Source of the DNA: Glycomyces fuscus
Lineage (GTDB): Bacteria > Actinomycetota > Actinomycetes > Streptosporangiales > Streptosporangiaceae
DNA length: 64,000 nucleotides
Direction: 5' to 3'
Assembly: GCA_002529455.1 (NCBI GenBank)
Contig: NYMS01000006.1
Coordinates: 310,001 to 374,000 of the forward strand
A program made the translations under genes and the position numbers. This document shows, one piece after another, positions 42,711 through 52,088 of this stretch. Position 1 is the stretch's first letter; every line of letters starts with the position of its first letter. The notes beneath the pieces are model-generated. The model had not been told where the DNA came from. It saw nothing but the letters and a program-made list of their open reading frames with translations, and ran no database searches.

Positions 42711-43784
42711 TCAGACCCGGGGGCGCTCGGCACGGGAGTGCACGGGGGCGGCCCCGATCTGGGTGACGGGGGCGGGGTTCCTCGCGGGGGCGATGGCGGT
42801 GGAGCCGCGGACGACCAGCTCGGGGTCGAAGACGTACTCGGTGTGGGAGACGGGGTGTCCGGCGATCTCGTCGCACAGGGCGCGCACGGCGGCCAGCGCC
42901 ATGGCGTTGACCGGCTGGCGGACCGTGGTCAGCGGGGGGTCGGTGAAGGCGATGAGCTGGGAGTCGTCGAAGCCCACCACCGAGAAGTCGCGGGGGACCC
43001 GCAGACCCCGCTGGCGGGCGGCGCGGATGGCGCCCAGGGCCATCATGTCCGAGCCGCAGACCATGGCGGTGACACCGCGCTCGATCAGCCGGGTGGCGGC
43101 GGCGTGGCCGCCCTCCACGCCGAACAGCGACAGTTCCACGAGGTCCTCGCCGTCCAGGCCGTGCTGCGCCAGGGCCTGGTGGTAGCCGTCGAGCTTGCGG
43201 CGGACCGGGACGTAGCGCTCGGGGCCGCTGGTGAAGCCGATACGGGTGTGGCCGAGGGCGACCAGGTGGTTGACGGCCAGGTGCCCGGCCTCCCGGTCGT
43301 CGCAGGAGATGAAGGCGGCGGGGATGGCGTCGGCGTACCCGTTGACCAGCACGATCGGGAGCCTGCGCGAGACCAGCGCGTGGTAGCGCTCGTGGGGGGC
43401 GGTGGTGTCGGCGTGGCGCCCGGAGACGAAGAGGATGCCGGAGACGTTGCGCTCCAGCAGCAGCTCCACGTACTCGTCCTCCGTTATCCCGCCGGGGGTC
43501 TGGGTGCACAGCACGGGTGTGTACCCGCGCTGGGCGAGCGCCCCCTCGGCCGCCTGGGCGAACATCGGGAAGACCGGGTTCTCCAGCTCGGGTATGACCA
43601 TGCCGACCAGCCCCGCGGAGCGCTGCCGCAACCGGGCGGGGCGCTCGTAGCCGAGGACGTCCAGCGCCGTCAGGACGGCCTTGCGGGTGTCGCTGCCGAC
43701 GCCCGGCTTGTCATTGAGCACCCGCGAGACGGTGGCCTCGCTGACGCCTGCGTGCCGCGCGATGTCGGCAAGTCGTGGACCCAT
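42711..43784 (-). CDS. malR: LacI-family regulator of maltose/alpha-glucoside use (MalR-like)
   Basis: A 357-residue LacI-type repressor. The helix-turn-helix and hinge are RLADIARHAGVSEATVSRVLNDKPGVGSDTRKAVLTALDVLGYERP, followed by a sugar-binding domain (GLVGMVIPELENPVFPMFAQAAEGAL ... FISCDDREAGHLAVNHLVALGHTRIGFTSGP ... VVGFDDSQLIAFTDPPLTTVRQP). ATG 43784. It is divergent from aglA and malEFG, and CTTGCGCAAG palindromes lie in front of those genes. The name MalR is inferred from context; trehalose or other alpha-glucosides are possible inducers. Confidence 0.88.
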   Translation of the reverse strand: MGPRLADIARHAGVSEATVSRVLNDKPGVGSDTRKAVLTALDVLGYERPARLRQRSAGLVGMVIPELENPVFPMFAQAAEGALAQRGYTPVLCTQTPGGITEDEYVELLLERNVSGILFVSGRHADTTAPHERYHALVSRRLPIVLVNGYADAIPAAFISCDDREAGHLAVNHLVALGHTRIGFTSGPERYVPVRRKLDGYHQALAQHGLDGEDLVELSLFGVEGGHAAATRLIERGVTAMVCGSDMMALGAIRAARQRGLRVPRDFSVVGFDDSQLIAFTDPPLTTVRQPVNAMALAAVRALCDEIAGHPVSHTEYVFDPELVVRGSTAIAPARNPAPVTQIGAAPVHSRAERPRV

Positions 43785-43836
43785 GGGCGCAACTCTAGTC
43801 GAGATCGTCGTCACATGGCCGAAAATTGGCGGTAAT

Positions 43837-43846
43837 CTTGCGCAAG
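43837..43846. promoter_or_regulatory. MalR-like operator between malR and aglA
   Basis: CTTGCGCAAG is a perfect 10-bp palindrome of LacI-family type, in the AT-richest part of the divergent spacer, 34 bp before aglA. Related motifs occur upstream of malE. Confidence 0.65.
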
Positions 43847-43880
43847 AAATTGCACTCGTCACAGGGAAGGACCCCCGCTG

Positions 43881-45482
43881 ATGGAGCCTCAGTCGCACTG
43901 GTGGCGTGACGCGGCGATCTACCAGATCTACGTCCGCAGCTTCGCCGACTCCAACGGTGACGGTGAGGGTGACCTCGCCGGCATCCGCGAGCGCCTCCCC
44001 CACCTGGCCGAGCTCGGCGTGGACGCGATCTGGTTGACGCCGTTCTACGTCTCCCCCCTCGCCGACGGCGGCTACGACGTCGCCGACTACCGCGACGTCG
44101 ACCCCCGTTTCGGCACCCTGGAGGACTTCGACGCCCTCCTGGAGACCGCCCACGCGATGGGCATCCGCATGATCATCGACGTGGTCCCCAACCACTCCTC
44201 CTCCGCCCACCGGTGGTTCAAGGAGGCCGTGGCCGCCGAGCCGGGCGACCACGCCCGTTCGCGGTACGTCTTCCGGGACGGCCGGGGGCCCGACGGGGAG
44301 GAGCCGCCCAACAACTGGAAGTCGATCTTCGGCGGACCGGCCTGGACCCGCCTCAAGCGGCCCGACGGCACTCCCGAGCAGTGGTACCTGCACCTGTTCG
44401 ACCCCGAGCAGCCCGACTTCGACTGGACCAGCCAGGAGGTGCACGACGAGTTCGACGACGTGCTGCGCTTCTGGCTGGAGCGGGGCGTGGACGGGTTCCG
44501 CATCGACGTCGCGCACGGCATGGTCAAGGACCCCGCGATGCCCGACATCGCCGAGGGCGCCAAGGCCGACCTGCTCGACGGCAGCACCTCGCTGCCCTAC
44601 TTCGACCAGGACGGCGTGCACGAGATCTACCGCCGCTGGGCGCGGATCGCCGCCGAGTACCCGGGCGACCGCGCCCTGGTGGCCGAGGCGTGGGTGGAGG
44701 ACGCGCAGCGGGTCGCCCGCTACCTGCGCCCGGACGAGCTGCACCAGGCGTTCAACTTCGAGTACCTGACCGCGCCGTGGGACGCCGGGCGCCTGCGCGA
44801 GGTCATCGACGTGTCCCTGGCCGCCAACACCGCGGTGGGCGCGACCACCACGTGGGTGCTGTCCAACCACGACGTGACCCGCCACGTGACCCGCTTCGGC
44901 GGCGGGGAGCAGGGGCTACGCCGTGCGCGCGCGGCGACGCTGCTGATGCTGGGCCTGCCCGGTTCGGTGTACCTGTACCAGGGCGAGGAGCTGGGGCTGC
45001 CCGAGGTCACCGACCTGCCCGAGGACTCGCTGCAGGACCCGACGTGGGAGCGGTCGGGCCGCACCGACCGCGGCCGGGACGGCTGCCGGGTGCCGCTGCC
45101 GTGGGAGGGCGACGAGGCCCCGCACGGGTTCGGCCCCGAGGGCAGCGTTCCCTGGCTGCCGATGCCCGAGGGCTGGGGCGCCCTGTCGCGCGCCGCCCAG
45201 CGCGGCGTGGAGGGCTCCACCCTGGAGCTGTACACGAAGGCGCTGCGCCTGCGCCGGGAGCTGGACGCGCTCGGCGACGGCTCGATGGCCTGGCTGGACG
45301 CGCCCGGCGGCGTGCTGTACTTCGAGCGCGAGCCGGGTGTGCGCGTCGCGGTGAACCTCACCGGGGAGACGGTGGAGCTCGCGGCCGACGGCGAGGTGCT
45401 CGTGGCCAGCGGACCGGTCGGCGAGCCCGCCGGGGGCATCCTGTCGCTGCCCGCCGAGACGGCGGTGTGGCTGCGCGGCTGA
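43881..45482 (+). CDS. aglA: Alpha-glucosidase, GH13 family
   Basis: Hydrolyses maltose/isomaltose-type oligosaccharides taken up by the neighbouring ABC system. A 533-residue cytoplasmic GH13 enzyme with YQIYVRSFADSNGDGEGDLAGI, region I DVVPNHSS, region II GFRIDVAHGM (Asp nucleophile), region III LVAEAWVED (Glu acid/base) and region IV LSNHDVTRH. The sequence SNGDGEGDL indicates the oligo-1,6-glucosidase/alpha-glucosidase subfamily and calcium binding. ATG 43881. Alpha-1,4 against alpha-1,6 preference is not certain. Confidence 0.92.
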   Translation: MEPQSHWWRDAAIYQIYVRSFADSNGDGEGDLAGIRERLPHLAELGVDAIWLTPFYVSPLADGGYDVADYRDVDPRFGTLEDFDALLETAHAMGIRMIIDVVPNHSSSAHRWFKEAVAAEPGDHARSRYVFRDGRGPDGEEPPNNWKSIFGGPAWTRLKRPDGTPEQWYLHLFDPEQPDFDWTSQEVHDEFDDVLRFWLERGVDGFRIDVAHGMVKDPAMPDIAEGAKADLLDGSTSLPYFDQDGVHEIYRRWARIAAEYPGDRALVAEAWVEDAQRVARYLRPDELHQAFNFEYLTAPWDAGRLREVIDVSLAANTAVGATTTWVLSNHDVTRHVTRFGGGEQGLRRARAATLLMLGLPGSVYLYQGEELGLPEVTDLPEDSLQDPTWERSGRTDRGRDGCRVPLPWEGDEAPHGFGPEGSVPWLPMPEGWGALSRAAQRGVEGSTLELYTKALRLRRELDALGDGSMAWLDAPGGVLYFEREPGVRVAVNLTGETVELAADGEVLVASGPVGEPAGGILSLPAETAVWLRG

Positions 45483-45491
45483 GCCCGTGCG

Positions 45492-45522
45492 GGCGGTGCC
45501 GGGCACGGGGCCCGGCACCGCC
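45492..45522 (+). terminator. Hairpin terminator after aglA
   Basis: GGCGGTGCCGGGC (45492-45504) pairs perfectly with 45510-45522 over a 5-nt loop, 10 bp after the stop. It makes aglA a separate transcript from malEFG. The rest of the 574-bp spacer up to about 45920 shows no gene. Confidence 0.75.
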
Positions 45523-45923
45523 TCCCCCTTCTCCCTGCGGTCCGGCCGCGCCCCGCCGGGACCGCGTCCCGCCGCCCGGAGGCCGCCGCGGGGCCCTCCG
45601 CCGCTTTCGCCCCTCCCCGCCGTCCGGCGCGCGTGCGGGCCGCTGCCCGACCCGACCGCCTGCCGCGCCGGGGCCGGGCCCGGAGCCGGTCGGCCCGGCC
45701 CTCGCCCTGGGAGCCGACGACGAGCCCGCCGCGGCCCTGACCACCGCCGCCGCGGCCGGGGAGCGGATCCGAGCCGGGTTCGAGTGGTCCGGGGCGACGT
45801 GTTCAATGGTGTTACTCAACCGCCGCTCGTCACAGGATCGACCAGCGAACGGTCACCGCACCGCTACGCAGCGCATGAAGTCACGTGCTCGTTTCCACGG
45901 CGTTTCCACATCTTTATGCAGGA

Positions 45924-45965
45924 GCTTCGCAAAGTCTTTCAAAGCTTGCAAGTTATTGCTAGCGT
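45924..45965 (+). promoter_or_regulatory. malE promoter with three LacI-type half-palindromes
   Basis: CTTCGCAAAG, CTTTCAAAG and CTTGCAAG (45945-45952) follow each other within about 30 bp. TTTCAA (45937-45942) and TAGCGT (45960-45965) are possible -35 and -10 hexamers with 17-bp spacing, so the perfect palindrome CTTGCAAG sits between them, a classic repressor position. A 90-nt leader precedes malE. Confidence 0.6.
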
Positions 45966-46056
45966 CACATCACCACGCATGCCCGTGCCGGGTCCGGGGC
46001 CACCGCCGGAACGCATGCGCGACCTCCTCAGCACGGCCTCCCGGAAGGAAGACAGC

Positions 46057-47301
46057 ATGAGATTCCGCAGCGCACCAGCGGTCACGGGTATCGCCGCGAT
46101 CGCACTGATGGCGACCGCGTGCAGTGGCAACGCCGACGGGGGCGGGGAGGCCGCCGCCGAGGGCAGCCTCGTCATCTGGTCCGACCCCGAGCGCGCCGAC
46201 GCCATCCAGGCGGCCGCCCAGGATTTCGCCGAGGCCAACGGCATCGAGGTCGAGGTCCAGGGCCTGACCTTCGGTGACATCCAGGGCGACGTGCTCAACG
46301 CCCACCAGGCCGGGAACGCCCCCGACGTCTTCATCGGCGCCCACGACTGGACGGGCAACCTGGTGCGCAACGGCGCCGTGCAGCCCATCGAGCTGCCCCA
46401 GGACCGCGCCTCCGGCCTGGACGAGACCTCGTTGCAGGCCCTCGACTACGACGGCCAGCTCTTCGGTGTTCCCTACTCGCAGGAGAACATCTTCCTCATG
46501 CGCAACACCGACCTGGCACCGGACGCCCCCGGGACCTTCGAGGAGATGGTCGAGGTCGGCACCGAGCTCAAGGACTCCGGTGAGACCAGCGAGGTCCTGG
46601 CCATGGCCGTGGGCCAGGAGGGCGACCCCTACCGGATGAACGCCCTGTTCACCTCCGCGGGCGGCTACCTCTTCGGCCAGGACGAGGAGGGCAACTGGGA
46701 CCCGACCGACCTGGGCGTGGGCTCCGACGAGTCCGTCGAGGCCATGGAGAGGATCGCCGAGTACGGCGAGGACGGGGAGGGCGTGCTGCGCCGCTCCATC
46801 ACCATCGAGAACGACGCCTCCCTGTTCTACGAGGGCGAGGCGCCCTTCTTCGTCGCGGGTCCCTGGAACGTCGCCGACGCCAACGAGGCGGGCGTCGACT
46901 ACGAGATCAGCCCCATCCCCGGCTTCGAGGGCGAGCAGCCCGCCAGCCCCTACATCGGCTACCAGGCCTTCTTCGTCACCGAGGGCAGCGCCAACAGCGC
47001 CCTGGCCCAGGAGTTCGTGACCAACTACGTCACCGACACCGACTTCGTCCTCAGCCTCTACGAGGCCGACCCGCGCATGCCGGTGCAGACCGAGGCCCTG
47101 GAGAGCGTCTCGGCCGACGACCCCACCATCGCCGCGATCTCCGAGGCCGGCGCCGAGGGCATGCCGATGCCCTCCATCCCGGAGATGGGTGAGACGTGGG
47201 AGCCGCTCGGCATCGCCCAGGCCGCCATCATCGGCGGTGACGACGTGCGCGAGGCCATGGAGGCCGCCCACGACACGATCGCCGCGCAGATCGGCGAGTA
47301 G
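46057..47301 (+). CDS. malE: Maltose/maltodextrin ABC transporter substrate-binding lipoprotein
   Basis: A 414-residue extracellular solute-binding protein of family 1. It has a lipoprotein signal (MRFRSAPAVTGIAAIALMATAC, Cys22) and then EGSLVIWSDPERADAIQAAAQDFAEANGIEVEVQ, NAPDVFIGAHDWTGNLVRNGAV, FEGEAPFF-like FYEGEAPFFVAGPWNV and a YIGYQAFFVTEGS hinge, all MalE-like. ATG 46057 follows GGAAGGAAG. It is followed at once by malF and malG. The sugar is inferred from aglA and malR. Confidence 0.92.
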   Translation: MRFRSAPAVTGIAAIALMATACSGNADGGGEAAAEGSLVIWSDPERADAIQAAAQDFAEANGIEVEVQGLTFGDIQGDVLNAHQAGNAPDVFIGAHDWTGNLVRNGAVQPIELPQDRASGLDETSLQALDYDGQLFGVPYSQENIFLMRNTDLAPDAPGTFEEMVEVGTELKDSGETSEVLAMAVGQEGDPYRMNALFTSAGGYLFGQDEEGNWDPTDLGVGSDESVEAMERIAEYGEDGEGVLRRSITIENDASLFYEGEAPFFVAGPWNVADANEAGVDYEISPIPGFEGEQPASPYIGYQAFFVTEGSANSALAQEFVTNYVTDTDFVLSLYEADPRMPVQTEALESVSADDPTIAAISEAGAEGMPMPSIPEMGETWEPLGIAQAAIIGGDDVREAMEAAHDTIAAQIGE

Positions 47302-47303
47302 CG

Positions 47304-48911
47304 GTGGCCTCCAACGAAACCGCGGGCGCCCCCTCCCCGGGGGCGCCCGCCCGCACGCCCCTCCCGGGCGGCCGGTTCGCCGGCGGCGGGTCACTGGGCG
47401 GACAGCTCGTCAAGATCGCCCTGCTGGGCCTGTTCACCGCCCTGGGCGTGTGGGCGGTCCTGCCCCTGTACGTGGCGGGCAACTGGTGGGGCATCGCCCT
47501 GGTCGTGGCCGTGGTCGTCCTCGTCTACTGGGTCTACCTGTCCAAGCGCACCGTCCCGGCCAAGTACCTGATCCCGGGCGTGCTGTTCCTGACCGCCTTC
47601 CAGATCCTGCCGGTGCTCTACACGATGAGCACCTCGGTGACCAACCTCAGCGACGGCCACCGGGGCGACAAGGAACAGGCCATCGCCTCCATCGAGGCCT
47701 ACTCGGTGAGCAGCCCCGACGGGGCCGAGGAGTACACCCTGACCGTGGCGGTCACCGGCTCGCCCGAGACCGGTGAGCTGGTCTTCCTGCTCACCGACCC
47801 CGAGGGCGACGCCTACGCCGGTACCGAGGAGGGGCTCACCGAGCTCGACGGCGCGACCGTGGAGCCCTCGGGCAAGATCACCGAGGCCTTCGGGTACACG
47901 ATCCTGTCCCCCACCCAGGTCAACGCGCGCAGCGACGAGCTCCAGGCGTTCGCGGTGCCCACCGGCAGCGGCACGGGCATCCGCTCCAGCGGCCTGTCCA
48001 CCGCCTTCGAGGGGACCGCGACCCGCGCCTACGACGCCGGGTGCGACTGCGTCACCGACTCCGAGACGGGGGTCGTCTACCACGCGGACAACGAGCGCGG
48101 CGCGTTCTACGACGAGGACGGGGAGCGGCTGGCCCAGGGCTGGCAGGTCGGCGTGGGCTTCGACAACTTCGCCCGCTTCCTGTTCAACCCGACCTTCGCG
48201 TCGTCGTTCTTCAGCATCCTGGTGTGGAACATCGCCTTCGCCGCCTCCGTCACCTTCCTGGTGTTCGTGGTGGGCCTGGCGATCGCGCTCGTCCTGCACG
48301 CCCCCGGGCTGCGCGGCAGGGTCGTGTACCGGATCCTGGTGGTCCTGCCGTACGCGATGAGCTCGCTGGCGATGTTCCTGCTGTGGCGGGACATGTTCAA
48401 CACCGACTTCGGCCTGTTCAACCGGGTGCTCGGCCTGGAGGTGGACTGGCTGGGCGACGCGTGGTCGGCCCGGGCTGCGGTGATCCTGGCCAACGTCTGG
48501 CTGGGCTACCCCTACATGTTCCTGGTGGCCACCGGAGCCCTCCAGGCCGTCCCGCGCGAGCTGGGCCAGGCGGCGCAGATCGACGGCGCGGGCCCCTGGC
48601 AGGCCTTCCGCAACGTCACCCTGCCGCTGCTGATGGTGGCCATGACGCCGATCCTGGTCTCGACGTTCGCGTTCAACTTCAACAACTTCAACGCGGTGTG
48701 GCTGATCAGCCAGGGCGGTCCGTTCTCGCCGAACAACCCGATGGCCGGGGCCACCGACCTGCTCATCACCTACACCTACCGGCTCGCCTTCAACGAGGCC
48801 ACCGCCCAGTACGGGTACGCGGCGGCGCTGTCGGTGATGATCTTCCTGATCGTGTCGGTGATGTCGGTGGTCAGCCTCAGCCGGAGCAAGGCCCTCAAGG
48901 AGGTGGACTGA
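47304..48911 (+). CDS. malF: Maltose ABC transporter permease MalF
   Basis: A 535-residue inner-membrane permease. N-terminal membrane segments (about 30-105) are followed by a soluble extracellular insert (about 110-290, ITNLSDGHRGDKEQAIASIEAYSV-like to GDEDGERLAQGWQ) that resembles the P2 loop of E. coli MalF, which contacts the binding protein. The C-terminal permease core has the EAA loop ELGQAAQIDGAGPWQAFRNVTLPLL. GTG 47304 begins 2 bp after the malE stop. The stop shares one base with the malG start. Confidence 0.9.
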   Translation: MASNETAGAPSPGAPARTPLPGGRFAGGGSLGGQLVKIALLGLFTALGVWAVLPLYVAGNWWGIALVVAVVVLVYWVYLSKRTVPAKYLIPGVLFLTAFQILPVLYTMSTSVTNLSDGHRGDKEQAIASIEAYSVSSPDGAEEYTLTVAVTGSPETGELVFLLTDPEGDAYAGTEEGLTELDGATVEPSGKITEAFGYTILSPTQVNARSDELQAFAVPTGSGTGIRSSGLSTAFEGTATRAYDAGCDCVTDSETGVVYHADNERGAFYDEDGERLAQGWQVGVGFDNFARFLFNPTFASSFFSILVWNIAFAASVTFLVFVVGLAIALVLHAPGLRGRVVYRILVVLPYAMSSLAMFLLWRDMFNTDFGLFNRVLGLEVDWLGDAWSARAAVILANVWLGYPYMFLVATGALQAVPRELGQAAQIDGAGPWQAFRNVTLPLLMVAMTPILVSTFAFNFNNFNAVWLISQGGPFSPNNPMAGATDLLITYTYRLAFNEATAQYGYAAALSVMIFLIVSVMSVVSLSRSKALKEVD

Positions 48912-49816
48912 TGGCGGTCGGAACCCCGGGCGCGGTGCGCGCGCCCCACCGGCGCGGTACCGGAGTCCGTCTGGGCCTGTGGGCCCGCAGGTACGGCTGG
49001 CGCCACGTGGTGATGCTGGTGGTCGTGGCGTTCGCGCTCTTCCCGGTGCTGTTCGTGGTGTCGGCGGCGCTCAACCCGCTGGGCACCCTGTCCAGCGCGC
49101 AGCTGTGGCCGACCGGGGCCAGCCTGGACAACGCCGTCGACCTGTTCACCAACACCCCGTTCACCACCTGGTACGCGAACTCGCTGTTCTTCGCCTTCAC
49201 CAACGCCGCCGTGACGGTGCTGCTGTCGGCGCTGGCCGCGTACGCGTTCAGCCGCATGCGCTTCCGCGGCCGCCGGGTGGGGCTGATCGGGCTCCTGGTG
49301 ATCCAGATGTTCCCGCAGTTCCTGGCGATCGTGGCGATCTACCTGATGTTCTCACGCATAGGTGAGTACTATCCGGCGATCGGCTTCGACACCCGGTGGG
49401 GGCTGCTGCTGGTCTACCTGGGCGGCGCGCTGAGCATCAACACGTGGCTGATGAAGGGCTTCTTCGACACCGTGCCGAAGGAGCTGGACGAGTCCGCGCA
49501 GATGGACGGGGCCTCGCACGCGCAGGTGTTCTTCCGGATCATGCTGCCGCTGGTCACGCCGGTGCTGGCGATCGTGGGCCTGCTGGTGTTCATCTCCACC
49601 ATCAACGAGTTCCTGATGGCGAGCGTGTTCCTGCGCGACACCGGCGCCAAGACGCTGGGCCTGGGGCTCTACCAGCTGGTGGCCTCGCAGCGCAACGCGA
49701 ACTTCGGGATGTTCGCGGTGGGCGCCATCATGCTGTCCCTGCCCACCCTGGCGGTGTTCTGGTTCCTCCAGCGCTACATCACCGAGGGCCTGACCGCGGG
49801 AGCGGTCAAGGGCTGA
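48911..49816 (+). CDS. malG: Maltose ABC transporter permease MalG
   Basis: A 301-residue permease with six hydrophobic segments and the EAA loop ELDESAQMDGASHAQVFFRIMLPLVTPVL that docks to the ATPase. ATG 48911 overlaps the malF stop by one base (TGATG), so translation is coupled. No MalK-type ATPase gene follows; as in Streptomyces a shared ATPase such as MsiK, encoded elsewhere, would be required (inference). Confidence 0.92.
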   Translation: MAVGTPGAVRAPHRRGTGVRLGLWARRYGWRHVVMLVVVAFALFPVLFVVSAALNPLGTLSSAQLWPTGASLDNAVDLFTNTPFTTWYANSLFFAFTNAAVTVLLSALAAYAFSRMRFRGRRVGLIGLLVIQMFPQFLAIVAIYLMFSRIGEYYPAIGFDTRWGLLLVYLGGALSINTWLMKGFFDTVPKELDESAQMDGASHAQVFFRIMLPLVTPVLAIVGLLVFISTINEFLMASVFLRDTGAKTLGLGLYQLVASQRNANFGMFAVGAIMLSLPTLAVFWFLQRYITEGLTAGAVKG

Positions 49817-49839
49817 GGAGGGCTCCCGAGGAGGACGAG

Positions 49840-49933
49840 GAAGGGGCGCCCCGGACGGGGGCGCCCCTTCTCCTCCGTGTCCTCCACGTGCCCGCAGGCT
49901 CGCACGGGGCCCGGGCGAGCCTGCGGGCACGTG
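49840..49933. terminator. Two hairpins between malG and lepA
   Basis: The first pairs 49840-49852 with 49858-49870 (13 bp). The second pairs 49885-49903 with 49915-49933 (19 bp, perfect) over an 11-nt loop. They separate convergent transcripts and end 10 bp before the lepA stop. Confidence 0.82.
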
Positions 49934-49943
49934 AGGTAGGGAG

Positions 49944-51785
49944 CTACTTCTTCTTCTTGTCGTCGGCGCCGCCCGTGTCGGTGGACAGCGCGGAGATGAA
50001 GGCCTCCTGGGGCACCTCGACCCGGCCGACCATCTTCATCCGCTTCTTGCCCTCCTTCTGCTTCTCCAGCAGCTTGCGCTTACGGCTGATGTCGCCGCCG
50101 TAGCACTTGGAGAGCACGTCCTTGCGGATGGCGCGGATGTTCTCGCGGGCGATCACCCGGGCGCCGATGGCGGCCTGGATGGGCACCTCGAACTGCTGCC
50201 GGGGGATGAGCTCGCGCAGCTTCTTGGTCATCTCCACGCCGTAGGCGTAGGCCTTGTCCTTGTGCACGATGGCGGAGAAGGCGTCGACCGCCTCGCCCTG
50301 GAGCAGGATGTCGACCTTGACCAGGTCGGAGGCCTTCTCACCGGTGGGCTCGTAGTCCAGTGACGCGTAGCCCTTGGTGCGGGACTTGAGGTGGTCGAAG
50401 AAGTCGAAGACGATCTCGGCCAGGGGCAGCGTGTAGCGCATCTCCACGCGGTCCTCGGACAGGTAGTCCATGCCCTGGAGGTCTCCGCGACGCTCCTGGC
50501 ACAGCTCCATGATCTGGCCGATGTGGTCGGAGGGGCTGAGCACGGTCGCCTTGACCATCGGCTCGTAGATGGAGGCGATCTTGCCGGCGGGGAACTCGCT
50601 GGGGTTGGTCACCACGTGCTCGCCGCCGTCCTCCATGTCCACCCGGTAGATGACGTTGGGCGCGGTGGAGATGAGGTCCAGGTTGAACTCGCGCTCCAGG
50701 CGGGCCCGGGTGATCTCCAGGTGGAGCAGGCCCAGGAAGCCGCAGCGGAAGCCGAAGCCCAGGGCGGCGGAGGTCTCCGGCTCGAAGGCCAGGGCGGCGT
50801 CGTTGAGCTGGAGCTTCTCCAGGGCGTCGCGCAGCACCGGGTAGTCGGTGCCCTCGATCGGGTACAGGCCCGAGAACACCATGGGCTTGGGCTCGCGGTA
50901 CCCGGACAGCATCTCGGTCGCGGGCCGGTTCAGGGCGGTGATGGTGTCACCGACCTTGGACTGGCGCACGTCCTTGACCCCGGTGATGATGTAGCCGACC
51001 TCGCCCACACCCAGGCCGTCGCACTTGGTGGGCTCGGGCGAGCTGACCCCGATCTCCAGGATCTCGTGCGAGGCGCGGGTGGACATCATCTGGATGCGCT
51101 CGCGCGGGCTGAGCTTGCCGTCGATCACCCGGACGTAGGTGACCACGCCGCGGTAGGTGTCGTAGACCGAGTCGAAGATCATCGCGCGGGCCGGGGCGTC
51201 GGCGTCGCCGACGGGCTGCGGGATCTGGTTGACGATCTCGTTGAGGAGCTCCTCGACGCCCTCGCCCGTCTTGGCGCTGACCCTGAGCACGTCGGAGGGC
51301 TCGCAGCCGATGATCCCGGCCAGCTCCTCGGCGTACTTCTCCGGCTGCGCGGCCGGGAGGTCGATCTTGTTGAGCACCGGGATGATGGTGAGGTCGTTCT
51401 CCAGGGCCATGTACAGGTTGGCCAGGGTCTGCGCCTCGATGCCCTGCGCGGCGTCCACCAGCAGGACCGCGCCCTCGCAGGCGGCCAGGGAGCGCGAGAC
51501 CTCGTAGGTGAAGTCGACGTGCCCGGGGGTGTCGATGAGGTCGAGCGTGTAGGTCCGGTCGTCGAGGGCGGTGAAGGGGATGCGCACCGCCTGCGACTTG
51601 ATGGTGATGCCGCGCTCGCGCTCGATGTCCATGCGGTCCAGGTACTGGGCGCGCATCTGGCGGTCCTCGACGACACCGGTGATCTGGAGCATCCGGTCGG
51701 CCAGCGTCGACTTGCCATGGTCGATGTGCGCGATGATGCAGAAGTTGCGGATCAGCGCGGGATCGGTCCAGTTCGGCTGTGCCAC
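49944..51785 (-). CDS. lepA: Elongation factor 4 (LepA)
   Basis: Ribosomal back-translocase/assembly GTPase, 613 residues. G1 is [16 protein letters not shown]2 is [11 protein letters not shown]3 is [18 protein letters not shown] and G4 is NKIDLP. The specific C-terminal domain has [80 protein letters not shown] 51785 has GGAGCAC upstream and gives the normal length; in-frame sequence upstream is not conserved. Confidence 0.96.
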   Translation of the reverse strand: MAQPNWTDPALIRNFCIIAHIDHGKSTLADRMLQITGVVEDRQMRAQYLDRMDIERERGITIKSQAVRIPFTALDDRTYTLDLIDTPGHVDFTYEVSRSLAACEGAVLLVDAAQGIEAQTLANLYMALENDLTIIPVLNKIDLPAAQPEKYAEELAGIIGCEPSDVLRVSAKTGEGVEELLNEIVNQIPQPVGDADAPARAMIFDSVYDTYRGVVTYVRVIDGKLSPRERIQMMSTRASHEILEIGVSSPEPTKCDGLGVGEVGYIITGVKDVRQSKVGDTITALNRPATEMLSGYREPKPMVFSGLYPIEGTDYPVLRDALEKLQLNDAALAFEPETSAALGFGFRCGFLGLLHLEITRARLEREFNLDLISTAPNVIYRVDMEDGGEHVVTNPSEFPAGKIASIYEPMVKATVLSPSDHIGQIMELCQERRGDLQGMDYLSEDRVEMRYTLPLAEIVFDFFDHLKSRTKGYASLDYEPTGEKASDLVKVDILLQGEAVDAFSAIVHKDKAYAYGVEMTKKLRELIPRQQFEVPIQAAIGARVIARENIRAIRKDVLSKCYGGDISRKRKLLEKQKEGKKRMKMVGRVEVPQEAFISALSTDTGGADDKKKK

Positions 51786-52088
51786 CGTGCTCCGTTCACA
51801 GGTCGGGTCCGGGTCGTGTACGCCTCGCGGCGGCGTCGCCCCGCCGCGGCGAGGGCCAACGGCGTCGTCCATCATCCCACGGCGGCCGGGTGCCCTCTCT
51901 CGGCGACGGCAGCGACCCGTGCGGCAGTATGGGGCGCGGGCGTGGGTCTGGTGTCCAGATTATGCGACCCGGGACCGGGAACGGGCCGTACAGGAAGGAC
52001 TGCGCGCGCGGCGCGGCCGTCGAGGGTGGTGGCGGGCGGCGGGCGGGCGTGTCCCGCCCCGCGGCCGGGACGTGGGAGGAGCGGGCGG
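51786..52088. other. Divergent spacer between lepA and the unknown anchored-protein gene
   Basis: Both promoters should lie in these 303 bp. CATACT on the minus strand near 51930 is a possible lepA -10, and GATTAT near 51957 on the plus strand a possible -10 for the other gene. Neither has a convincing -35. I see no other feature. Confidence 0.35.

Noticed and set aside
45483-45920. A small gene between aglA and malE
   Set aside because: The open frame continuing into malE has Arg/Pro-rich non-conserved sequence before MRFRSAP; the good ribosome site and signal peptide mark ATG 46057 as the start.
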